This document shows positions 51,401-61,742 of a DNA stretch of 64,000 nt, piece by piece (within the stretch, counting starts at the first letter, position 1; each line of letters starts with the position of its first letter). The notes under the pieces were generated by a model. The model did no database searches and had not been told where the DNA came from. It saw only the letters and a program-made list of their open reading frames with translations. A program made the translations under genes and the position numbers. This DNA comes from Struthio camelus (Eukaryota; Chordata; Aves; Struthioniformes; Struthionidae): positions 81,325,987 through 81,389,986 of the forward strand of contig NC_090942.1 of the NCBI RefSeq assembly GCF_040807025.1, written 5' to 3'.

Positions 51401-54400
51401 TCTGAAATTTATTTAACAGTATTTTAACTTTTAAAAGGAAAATAAAACTCCACCACAGTGGGGTTTTCTGATTTAAAATATGATCCTTTCAGATATGGGG
51501 GGGGGAAAAGAAAAAAGAGATGTCATATTTTAATGCTATATGCAAAATAAGCAATATTTTCTAATTTTGATCCTACAATTATACTCAACCCCCCAAACCT
51601 TCACATAGTCCTCAAAAATCAATTATGCTTTCAAGCTATAGAGAGTCTGGAGATTGTAATATGTATTATTTGGTACATATATTTATATACACATATGAAT
51701 GAGAAGAAAACCATTAATAGATATTTATGTGCACTTGTAGTCAATTTGCTTTGCTGTTACCACTTTTCCTATGACGATTTGAGAGGTAGCAGACTGACGT
51801 GTTCTTTAGGTGCCATTGCTTCCAGTGAAGCCAAGGCTGAAGTGAGCAGACTCCGAGTAGCAAAAGGCTGACTAACTCTTGAACAGATCCTCTGAAACAG
51901 CTGTTTTGTGCTATCTCTCTGAGGTTATGCTTGTGTCTAAGCTGACCTGGCACCATCCTGGAGCAAATTCTGGTCCCCCATCACAGAACCAGGGACCTCT
52001 CAGGTTCTCTTTGCGCGCAAACCGGAAAGGAGAGAAAGGAGCTGGTTATTACCTCGGTGTCACCCAGACACTAGATATGGTCAGGTTATATGCCTGACTG
52101 AGGAGTTTACCAGAGCTTCCAAGTCCTCTATTTTAATTATTACCTAAAGTATTCCAGGTAGCCAATAAGTCATTCCAGTTTGCTGCGAGTTCAAAGACTG
52201 TGCAGGAATGGAGTATTAACGTTTGTTATATAAGTGTCAATAGGACTATGCAAGTAAGGTGACAGAGCATTAGGTCAAGTGAAACTAGGAAGAGAAGTTT
52301 AAGAATATTTGCACTTTTTTACTGGGTTACCCTTGGACCCTTTGACAGGCAAAATTCTGCCCAGGCTCTGTCCCCTTGCAACCTCACTGAAGTATCATGC
52401 ACAACTTGACCAGCCTATTCTTTATAAATATATGTTTAAAATTAATTTGCTGCAAAACCAGATTATTCCAGGGAATCAAACTACAGCAGCTCCAGCATTT
52501 TAAAAAAGCTTTACCAGGTTTTGCTATGCTACTTCCACCTGATCCATACCTGCCAAGCGTGATCAAATATGTCTATAACTCCTGGTAGGTGCCATCACGG
52601 ACATATTTGCTGGCAGCCCACTCAACCAATTCAGGCAAAGGTTAATTTGGAGAAGTGGAGTATGTTCATGGCAGAGAGGAAGGCAAGAGAGGTACTGCTG
52701 GCTAGGGGAAAGTTGGTGGGTTTTTTTCAGGAAATAATCAGTGGAGCGGGAGCTCTGGGGTATGTCAGGAAGATTTGGGGGGAGGGGGAAGGGAGCTGAC
52801 AAATAGGGTAAGGGTTTCTATCTCTTTCTGAAACAGCGCATTTTTTTCCCCTGCATGGATGAGCAAAGCAGGCAGCCTGCCAGCTCCCTGCAACCTGCTG
52901 CCAATTTTGCCTGTTGCCTTGAGATAACCCTGCAAACAAGTTTGTGTTAGCCAGAACTGTGTTCTGGGTTTACATCCAGTTAATAGAACACTTCATAGTG
53001 CAGCCTTTGATCCCGTAAGTAGCTCTTGTTCACATGAGCAGTCTCATTAAACACAAATCCCATTAAGCACAAATACAAGGGCTCATCAACGGTTGCAACA
53101 ATACTAGGAAATCCAGTGTGCTTAAACAGGGTTACAAAACAGAAGTTAGCTGATGGGATGCTGACTTAAGATGGAGTGAGCAGTGTAGAGCAGAACAAAG
53201 CACTGTATTGGATAACTTGACTTTTCACATGAAACACAGTAATATTTCTTAAAGTAGTCAAGGCAGTCCTCTGACCCAGTTACAACACAGATCCAGCTTG
53301 CCATATAGGTCTTTCATGTTGTGCTCAAGCTATGCAGAAACTTTGTTTGTGTCCTTGAATAGGACAAGAGTATCAGCCTTAGATTAGCAAATGCTTTGAG
53401 CGTGAACACAGCCCATGTCACAGAATCTAGGTCTGGGTAAAATTGTTTAAAAATGATTTTAAATGTTATGAAAAGCCACCAGAAATACTATTACTAGCGC
53501 GGCCAGCTACGGGCAGCAGATTTTTGTTCAGCTCTAATAGGTATGCATATGTAGGCATATTTGTTTGCGTAGGCCAAAGGGGAGAAGCATGTTGCAAAAT
53601 ATCTTAAGAACAAAAAATGACACTGAGATGAAGTGGATTTTTAAACCTCTTGAGAATGAATAATATGCTTTTTACTAAAGCAGTGGCACATAGAGATCAA
53701 TGTACACAATTAAGAAAAAAGGCTAATCCTGCTGTAAGTTCACCTCAAGTATTTCATGAATTCCACATGATCCACCCACTTTTTTCTGTACCTCTGCAAT
53801 TACCATATCAGCAGCAATAACTCTCTGTTGTTCAAGCGCCAGATACAACATGGTTCTCACATTCCTGAACGTGGCATATTGTGCTGTTCTGTTTGTTTGT
53901 TGTTTCAGAAACAAGATTAAATGTTATTCGCTTACGCACCGCATTGAACTTTAACCCACTCTTCGTCATCTTCTTAATCAGTGATTTGTTTGTCTTGCTC
54001 TTTGATTCTCACTATTTTTAAAATTAAATCTGCACAATTTATTATCCATTATCCATATTGTCCAAAGGCCTCTTTGAACTATTCCTGGTTTTCCACTCTA
54101 TCTTATTTAGAACCACTGTATGTGTGACGTATCAGAGCAACTGACTTTTTTCCCTCACTTCTGCTAGCTAGTTTGAAAATATGAAGTAGCTTATTTCCAG
54201 CTGCAGCATGAACATTTTCATGCAATATTTTATTTTCCAAATACTTTATCCACTCAACAATATAAAAGCTTCATCAGCGCTATTTCAACATTTTGTTTAC
54301 ACCACAAAGTTAGTGTGGCTAGATAAAGCTGTAAGATTTCAGTGAAGATAGATAGCTATTCCTGCGTGTATGCACTTATTCCAGGAAAGAGCTGATGATT

Positions 54401-55929
54401 CCAAATCATCTTATTTTCAGTCCATTTTACTTGAGAAGTTAATTTGCAATATCTAAACAGGAAGAACTCCCCTTATAGACATGACTTCAAGCATTTGTAA
54501 CTAGAGATGATGTTTATCTAGTCACAAAATATAAAACTTAGTAGAGATAAGAGAAAAAACCTTATCAACATTTAATCATACAGTGTATAGCAAGTAGTTG
54601 CAGATCAGGATCTCAATGCTCTGTGCTTTGTTCAAACACAGATTAAATTTAATAAATCCACTTTCAAAGAGCTTATATGTAAATAGAATTTTTTAAAATG
54701 ATACTAAGTACGGGACCAACAACTTCAGCAACTGCACAGACCTCCCTTGTCAGTATGTGCTGTTCATGTATTTGCCAGGTCATTTAGCTCTTTAGGGTAT
54801 ATACTTTATCTTTTCAGTGTTAGAAAATGATCTGGTATGCTCTTATCATTGTTACATAAGCAACAATAAGATACAGAATATTATATATATTTTTTGTCAT
54901 TTCCTAGTGACACATAATTTAACTCATGGATATAATAACAAGTTCAGGGTGTCCTCTGTCTCACTATCAACAGACTCTAAAAACTGTAAGGCTGAGAGTT
55001 TTTTCATGTATTAGCAAGACCGTTACCGTAATAGCAGATTAAAGGATACAGAAACGTGTAATGTTTTTATTGGTTCCACAAAACAAACAAACACAACATC
55101 CAAGGTAGTGAAAGACAGGCAATTCTTGCACGATCTTTCCCCTATGGAAAATGAGATATTGTCTCTATTAAAGCAACTGGGATCTTGCTACATTTGGAAA
55201 ATAAACTAGAAAATATCCTAACTGCATCCTTTTTTTTTTTTTTTCCAGCTGTAAAGAAATGGATCTCCAAGGCTCTAAATCTGCTAAGACTTAATCAATG
55301 GAGAATGGAGCAACTTCAGAAAATGCTGAATTGTAACACTAACTGGTTGCAAGATTTATGCTTTTTTCAGGCAGGCTTTCAGAGGAATGTTTCCATTTGC
55401 CCAAATCAAAACTTTTACAATCCTAGAAAGAGAGAATAAACACCTCTTCATGATATCAACTGCAAATACAAGTACATGGTGCAAAATCACTTGGTGAGCT
55501 ATATCTCTTTTTAGTTATGCTGAACCCAATTTATTTATATCCTGCAAAGTCTCTTTAGATCTGTCATTCTATATGGAACTGCACCTCTGCTTTTAATAAA
55601 AACAATTCACTTGCACAGGGAACTGCAATGGATTGCCAATAGTTATTGGTTAAAACAGTTGTGACACTGGGATTAATACGAGGTTGTGTTTACATGGTGT
55701 GCATCACTATGGCTTAGCAGTAAAACCATCAGGATGCCTCAGGCAATCAGTTAGGAATAATCACTTGCTAGGAAAATAGCAATCTACAGTTAGTGGGAGT
55801 TAGCTGGTCTAGAATACAGGTCGTCTGACTAAAGCTTTACTTTAACCAAGGAAGTTTTACTTAAAAATCTTAATTTACTTGTGAGCCTTTGAGGGTCAAA
55901 ATGGTGACCTGTTAGGCAGCGTTAACAAA

Positions 55930-56260
55930 ATAAAAGCCCTATTGGATCAGACCGTTGTCCATTTAGTTTAGTCTTCAATCTCTCTGAGTGGCAGTAGGAG
56001 ATGCTATTTAGGGAGGATATGTGGACTTGGCCTTTTTCTGTGTTCCAGTCCTCTCATGCATCCCAAGTATCTGAGACTGTTGGATTAGAGATGGTAGAGG
56101 ATACATCCCTTTAGTACCTCTTTATGAAACTGATGTCCATATATTTGTCTAATCCCTTTTTTGAACCTGCTGCAGTCTCTGCCTTACAGAGTTCTGTGGC
56201 AGTGATTTCCAGGCAGTCACTATTTGCTGTATACTATCTTTTCTCTGTTAAAATCAGTTT
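55930..56260. repeat. Ancient CR1-type/amniote LINE 3' relic
   Basis: The text follows a widespread reptile/bird old CR1-like repeat in order: 'attggatcagaccgttgtcc', 'atttagtttagtcttcaatc', 'gtggcagtaggagatgc', 'gtctaatcccttttttgaac', 'tctgtggcagtgatttcc', and finally 'tttaaaacatc'. The family consensus, from memory, has 'ggatcagaccaaaggtccat', 'ctaattccttttttgaaccc' and 'gtggcaatgagttcca' in the same order. It is strongly diverged, so it is old. Confidence 0.65.
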
Positions 56261-58035
56261 AAAACATCATAAGCTCATGTGCTATATATGTGCTATATAT
56301 CACAATATCCAATTCCACTGACAAATGTTCTGCCTTTCTGACAGACCCCCATTCAACTTGAGTGGATATTCATCCACAATGACAGCATAACTGTCCTGGA
56401 AAAGCAGACTGAAATGCACACTCCCAGTTGTTTAGTGCTAAAATATGGAAGCTCTGAAGTGTTTAGACAGGGAACTTGTGCTTAGCTTGGTCAAAAGCTA
56501 AGGACTGTGTTTCTTAAGTGATATAAAGCAGAAAAGATGCAGCTGTAACTTTAATTTGCTGGTTAAAAGCATTCTGGCCTTTCTGAATCAGTATCAGGGC
56601 TCTGTCTAATCTCCTTCCTCCACTCATGTTGCAACAGAGGGTTGCCTAAGTGAGCTATGTTGGCTCTTTGCCACTCAATATTTCCCTGCACCAGGGAAAC
56701 CCCCAACTGGCTTGTAAAGCCAGCTTTCTGGCCCCAGGATAGTGTCAAAGGTGGCATAAAGCACCTCAGCCCCTTCTTCAAGAATTTGAAGTCAAAGATG
56801 GGGAAGGAGACCACAGGAGACAACAGAGGCAAGCTCACAGCAAACTAGTCCTTCCAACTGATTAGTTGGTGCCTTCCTCTTACCACACTGATCATCCATG
56901 CTTTTTTTTTTTTTTTAATTTCAGACAAGGATTGATACATCAGTTTTGGATGGACTAATAGGAAGTGATATGCAAACTGCCTTGGTTTTGACAACTCAGA
57001 AGTGTATAAGCTTATTTAAAAAAAAAAAAAAAGTTGTGAAAGTGCTTTGTCTCTGATATCCAGAAAACATATCCCTCCAAAAGGAAGGTGTATGATTCAG
57101 GGGGAAAATCCTGTGACAAAGCCTTAGTCCTAACAATTGCGTATAAGAGAGATTAAGTCATGGGAAACTCTTGTGAATAGAGTTGCATGAAAAACTCATG
57201 AATAAAAAAGAACATGCAGCAACATGAAACATGCCTAGCTTCAGGTTTCACTACAAGCTTGAAACACAGACCATGTTTATAAAATTGTTCGCTAATGAAC
57301 ATGCACCTTTTGAGCAGGCAGTGGCCTAATTTCAAGGGAGCTAGAGCGAGGGTATGGCTTGGCTTTGCATCAAAAGCATCCATCATTAACCTTTTCTGGT
57401 ATGAACTGATATGAAATGAGAGGAAACAGTATTCTCCAAGGATTACCAGGACTACTTTTACAGATGCAATGTGCCTCAGGATCTCAGACCCAGCATACTG
57501 TGCAGTTTCCAAGTGCCCGGGAACACTCAGCTCTGCCTTCAAGACTTAAAGGGCAAAACAAGGCAAACAATAGCAGACAACTAAAATCAGATTAGCTAAG
57601 CTTGAAAAAGAAAAAAAAAACGGTTCCAAATCCTTCCCTTTGCCTCCCATCATCCAGTTATTCATGCCAGCATGTTTCCATGCTACCATGCTTTACTTTC
57701 CAAGTAACTGTTGGCTGGTTTTGTTTCACTGTAACTCAGTCCATGCTTGTTACTATCCCAGTGGCATGGAGCAGCCTGGAAGGGACTCAGTGCAGGGAAT
57801 ACATTGTGGCTCATGCTCAGCCAACAATAAAGGCTTCATCTTCCCCTGCCCTTTTTTTGTGGTAGACTGCTCAACAGTCTGGGTACAGCTTGCATGCTTA
57901 GAAGTTATACTTTTGTATCTTGCCAGTATCTGTAGTAGTCTAGCTCATGGTTAGAGAGAGAGGCAAAAGGGTAAAGTACCAGGAGTGTAATAGAGGCATT
58001 TAGCTCTTTGGGAAGTCTGCGTTCAGGTGACTTTT

Positions 58036-58038
<3 letters not shown>

Positions 58039-58066
<28 letters not shown>

Positions 58067-58156
58067 GCATTAAAAACTTTGTGAAATAAGGAATGGGAGG
58101 AGTGGAGGAAAATATAGAAAATTAATTTCTACCTTTGTTTTTTTTTTTTTTTTTTT
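58039..58156. repeat. A28 run and T19 run in inverted arrangement
   Basis: An A28 run (58039-58066) and a T19 run (58138-58156) lie 71 bases apart on the same strand, so a transcript could pair them. No retroposon body was recognised between them. Confidence 0.85.
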
Positions 58157-59570
58157 ACAATCAAGACCAACAGCATCTCCTGCTCCTGCAATTCTAGATG
58201 CCAGTTACTTCTTCCTTGCCAATAGTTTGTGACAGTTGGAACTCAACAGTCAAAGCAAATTTTGAGAGTTGGAAACCATTGCAAACTGAAATAAGAGAGG
58301 AAAAAATGAAAAACTGTAGTAGCTCATGCAAAGCAGATTTATCAACTCTGACAAATCTAATTCTTCCATTGTCCAAGTAATCGACCAAGACAGCAAAGGA
58401 GGAATCCCAGCCATTGCGATAAAAATAAAACCTGAAAGTGTAGCTCAGCTGCAAATACCAGCTATAAATCTCTTCCTTCACATTGAAAAATGACCAGATA
58501 AATGCATGTATGATTTTAAATACTCTGGTCCCTTGCGTAGAAAGTCAAAAAGATCAAAAATGTCAAAAACGCTATTAAACACCTGAGAGCTAACAAACCT
58601 GCATGCAATTGCCACAACATCTACTAGAAGAATCCGTAACCCGGTCTGCACGTTTTTATTACATCAGCTCGTGTTGTCTTTGCTGTGGCTTAAATGTAAG
58701 AAATCACTTAAAATTCTGGTGTGGTTGTAGATGTAGGACAACACAAAGTCTTCAGTCAAACCGGAAAGGAGACCCCAATCTGCACGTCCAGCGAGATTCG
58801 TGGTCTGGTAGGAGCAGCTATGAGAAACAGGGCTCCACCAAGGGGCCTTCTAGCCGGGGTGGAAAATCCGAGTTGTTTTTTAGTGTCCCATGGCTGCTCG
58901 CCGGGCTCTTACTAGTTCCGGTTAAAAGCACTAGAGGCTGCTATGGGGTAGGGCTGCAGTGCTAGCTGAGGCTTGGAGGGGGCAAGGACACCCCACACAC
59001 TGTTTTGGGGGAGCGTCGAGAGGCCTCTTTCTCAGGCGTTTGCGTAGCCGACCCGGTGCGGTTCGAAAGCACCGTGGCGGAAAACCTGATAAACAGAAGG
59101 AAATGAAACGGGAAGCAAGGACCAGCCATCTTGCTCCGTCCACCTGGAGGAGCGCGGGGGGGGGAGGGAAAAATCTGGTATTTCCAGCCTCCTGCTTAGT
59201 TTCAAAAGTGCCGCTGTTTTGCAACATTTTGTGTACGTGTTACTATTGGTGGAGCTGCACGTAGTTAAGACAGCTGTAACAGCTCTTGCCGCAATTCCTT
59301 TCCCTTGGTTGCTTGTAACCTTGTCAAACGTTAGCAACTTGAGGTGGTATTTCCTGTACTAGACATATGCCACAGTTTTAATTATTAATCTAAGATGACT
59401 CAATAGTTTACTAAAAAAAAAAAAAAAGACCAGGGAAAATACGGTCTTTTGTCCACGCCAGAAGAATTATTTAACTGAGCAGCCATGGTAGCCCCACGTT
59501 AGCCACAAGGCCTTGAGCTCTGGCCGGGGAGTTTAGCCTGGCCTCAACGTCCGGAGGGCGCCTTCAGCCT

Positions 59571-59594
59571 GGGGGGCGGGGCGGGGCGGGGCGG
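59571..59594 (+). promoter_or_regulatory. CREBL2: Tandem GC boxes / G-quadruplex motif
   Basis: A G6 tract and three G4 tracts, each separated by single C residues, give overlapping GGGGCGGGGC Sp1/KLF sites. They also give a single-nucleotide-loop G-quadruplex pattern. Confidence 0.8.
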
Positions 59595-59616
59595 CTCCCG
59601 GGAGCCCCCCGCAGGG

Positions 59617-59832
59617 CCCTCTGGGAAACGGAGTTCTCCCTCCGTGGGGGGCAGCGCGGGATCGAGGCGGCGCCCCGGCCGACGCAGAACTACGCCGACC
59701 AGAGTGCGCTGCGGCACGCCCAGGGCCCTCCCGGCGCGCGGCCTGATGGGAGTTGTAGTTCTCCCGGCTCAGCTCTCGGCAATTGCTGTGGGCGGCGGGG
59801 AGGGACGGGACTGCTCTTCCCAGCGCGCACTG
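59617..59832. promoter_or_regulatory. CREBL2: ZNF143/THAP11-type motif cluster
   Basis: The best site, on the minus strand at 59743-59760, reads AACTACAACTCCCATCAG, very close to the ZNF143/THAP11 submotif ACTACAAYTCCCA. Weaker related sites are at 59617-59637 (minus, AACTCCGTTTCCCAGAGG), 59689-59714 (plus, ACTACGCCGACCAGAGTGCG) and 59815-59832 (plus, CTTCCCAGCGCGCACTGC). Clusters like this are typical of CpG-island promoters of ubiquitously expressed genes. Confidence 0.65.
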
Positions 59833-59912
59833 CTTCGGGGCAGCTGGGCCGCCCCGCCCTTCGCCGCTCTGGGGAGGGGGGCGGGCGGCTGTAAACAAAC
59901 ACTGCGGAGGCC

Positions 59913-59957
59913 ATGGCGGCGGTCGTGGGGGGCTGTAGCGGTGGTTGCGGGGGGTGA
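59913..59957 (+). other. Upstream ORF in the CREBL2 5' leader
   Basis: An AUG in strong context (G at -3 and G at +4) opens a 14-codon frame rich in Gly and Cys. It ends at TGA, 91 bases before the CREBL2 AUG and in a different frame. It matters only if transcription starts upstream of 59913, which is likely but not shown. Confidence 0.5.
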
Positions 59958-60048
59958 TCGCCGGCGCGCTGCCGTGACAGGGCTGGGGTGTCTTCTCGCT
60001 GTCGTGGCTGCGGGGGCAGGTCGACTTGGGAGCGAGCTGGGTGCACAC

Positions 60049-60063
60049 ATGGATGACAGCAAG
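60049..60063 (+). CDS. CREBL2: CREBL2 first coding exon (MDDSK)
   Basis: CREBL2 is a small (about 120 residue) bZIP protein related to CREB, reported to act with CREB in metabolic and adipogenic gene expression. The exon codes for only MDDSK, which equals the known N-terminus of vertebrate CREBL2. AAG is followed directly by GTAAGG, a near-consensus 5' splice site in phase 0. The identity rests on these five residues plus position: it lies next to DUSP16, divergently oriented, inside a CpG island, as in other vertebrates. The AUG context is moderate (C at -3, G at +4). The basic region and leucine zipper are in exons beyond the window; none was found before base 64000. Confidence 0.88.
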
Positions 60064-60738
60064 GTAAGGGGCGGCCGCCGTGCCGCGGGGTCGGGAGAGG
60101 CGCCTGGGGGCGGCGGGTAGTGCGGTGAAGCGCCCGGCCGTCACGGTTCTCCAGTGTGCGCTGCTGCAGGCTGTGGGGGCCCTGCTGGGGAGGAGCTGGG
60201 TAGCGGTCGCGTTTGTAAAAGCGAGTGGTTCGAGGCCCGAGTGTTGTGCGAGTGTGCAAAAGAAAAAGTGGTAACGTTTAATGAACCAGGAACTGCAAGT
60301 GAGGTTGGTGTGCGTGATAAAATCTTTTGAAGTAGTTTTTTTTTTTTTTTGGAGTGTCCTTCGGAAGACCTAGGATCACTGGAGGGAGGAATAAGGAAAT
60401 CTTCACTCTCTTCACTTACCATATACAATGTGGCACAATCAGATGATTTTTCCACTTTCCTTTCTTCTACTTTCCTCCAGTCATGGGCTAGTGGTTAGAT
60501 AGACCAGTGGTCTGATCTGGAATGGTAAACTGTGTGTTCCTGTAGTGCCCTGAATTTCTTAAATAGCGAGAACGGAAAGGTGGCAAGGTACCAGCATAGG
60601 AGCTTGGGTTGCAAGCCTTGTAATGAGAGCTGTTGCTTCTGTTCTTCCTGTATGTTTTAATAAGAATAGTACAGTAGCATCCCTGGAGGTAGCAGCCTTA
60701 AGTTTAAGTAGAGGGAAATGTGAGAAGGTAGTAGAGGG

Positions 60739-60771
60739 AAGTTTGTGAGAAGTTTGAGAGAAGTTTGTGAG
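60739..60771. repeat. Three 11-base tandem units
   Basis: AAGTTTGTGAG, AAGTTTGAGAG and AAGTTTGTGAG follow one another without gaps. Related degenerate units lie just upstream. Confidence 0.85.
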
Positions 60772-61671
60772 GAAAGCTTCCTTACCTGCTTGGACCAGTG
60801 TGCCTAAAGCAGGACCTGCAGGGCCAGTGTGAGGACTGAGAAACAGTTGAGTTTGCATATCCAGTCAGCGCACAGTTTCTCAACTGAAACTCCCAGCTGA
60901 GCGTGGGTATTTCAGCTCGCTGGACTGTTGGTTTTGGTAATGTCACTTGTGCCAAAGATAGCTCAGGTCCCTAAGAACTAGTTAGGTGAAGGCCACATTT
61001 CACTTGGGCTGTGAAGCAGCTGTCTTCTGACTCGCCGTAAATTTTGACCTTGGCCTGAGTATTTAAACTAGTCAGGTGATTGGTGCATGTGATATGTCAT
61101 CTTTTCCCAAGCTACCTAGTTTTTATTAAAACAAAATCACACTGCCTGTGATGATCTGTTTTAACTCAAAGGGGGGGAAAAAAAAAAGCTTGATGTCCTT
61201 TCTAAAGGAATAAATCTAAGCAGCTTATAAGTGATCAGCAGTTTGCCTATGGATAAGCATAGTATTTATCCACAAAATAGATCATCTCTATATGAATGGT
61301 TCATGGTGATTTCAAAAACTAACATACGTGCTATTTTGTTTTATTAAGGCCTTGTCTGAAAGCTGCAGAGGAGAGTGGGGGGAGTCTGCATCACTGGAGT
61401 CTACAAAATGTAGACGTTTGTAGCAATTGTAGGACTGCTTGAATGAAACAGTTTGTAGGATCAGGGCAGTAGTTTAGAAAATCCAGAAGGTTTAATTTTG
61501 GAGGCATATATAGCTAACTGGCATTACTTAAATTTTATTACTATATTTTTAATATTACAAACACTTCATTTCTCCTGTGACAGAATTGACTTATTTACAG
61601 ACTTCTAGATTTTTCATGAAAAATGATTTTAGAACTGTTACTGTATTTTTAGGAGACTCAGCAAATAATAA

Positions 61672-61742
61672 ACACAGAATCACCAAATAGTTGGGATTGG
61701 AAGGGACCTCTGGAGATCACCTGGTCCAATTTGCTGACAACA
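61672..61742 (-). mobile_element. CR1 LINE 3' tail, minus strand
   Basis: The plus strand reads 'cacagaatcaccaaatagtt', 'gggattggaagggacctctg' and 'gagatcacctggtccaa', the complement of the CR1 3' terminus. Only about 70 bases remain, so it is a heavily truncated insertion in CREBL2 intron 1. Confidence 0.9.

Larger units (their letters stand above)
40291..59509. other. Intergenic DNA between DUSP16 and CREBL2 promoters
   Basis: About 19 kb without a supportable protein-coding gene. Open frames reach at most about 140 codons (for example minus 43468-43887, 47016-47417 and 57153-57542) and match no family I know. The region holds a CA repeat, a MIR-like relic, two CR1-type relics, long A and T runs, and a candidate conserved element near 48.2 kb. 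From about 58.85 kb CpG density begins to rise toward the CREBL2 island. An unannotated long noncoding RNA cannot be excluded. Confidence 0.6.
59510..60250 (+). promoter_or_regulatory. CREBL2: CpG island, CREBL2 promoter
   Basis: GC- and CpG-dense sequence surrounds the CREBL2 first coding exon. It has four overlapping GC boxes (59571-59594), several ZNF143/THAP11-type motifs (59617-59832), a TGTAAACA forkhead motif (59890-59897) and a YY1-like GCCATGGCGGC at 59910-59920. There is no TATA box, as is usual for housekeeping island promoters. The start site is probably between about 59.75 and 59.95 kb, but this is inferred. Confidence 0.85.

Noticed and set aside
57153..57542. 129-codon minus-strand frame with His/Cys-rich segments
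   Set aside because: No zinc-finger spacing or known domain; single exon in intergenic DNA.
59054..59074. Hairpin CGGTGC-loop-GCACCG containing GGTTCGA, like a tRNA T-arm
   Set aside because: Six-base stem and nine-base loop do not fit a T-arm (5+7), and no acceptor, D-arm or A box could be found around it.
59533..60259. Large minus-strand frames (189-203 codons) across the CREBL2 island
   Set aside because: GC-driven open frames antisense to CREBL2; Pro/Arg/Ala-rich without domains.
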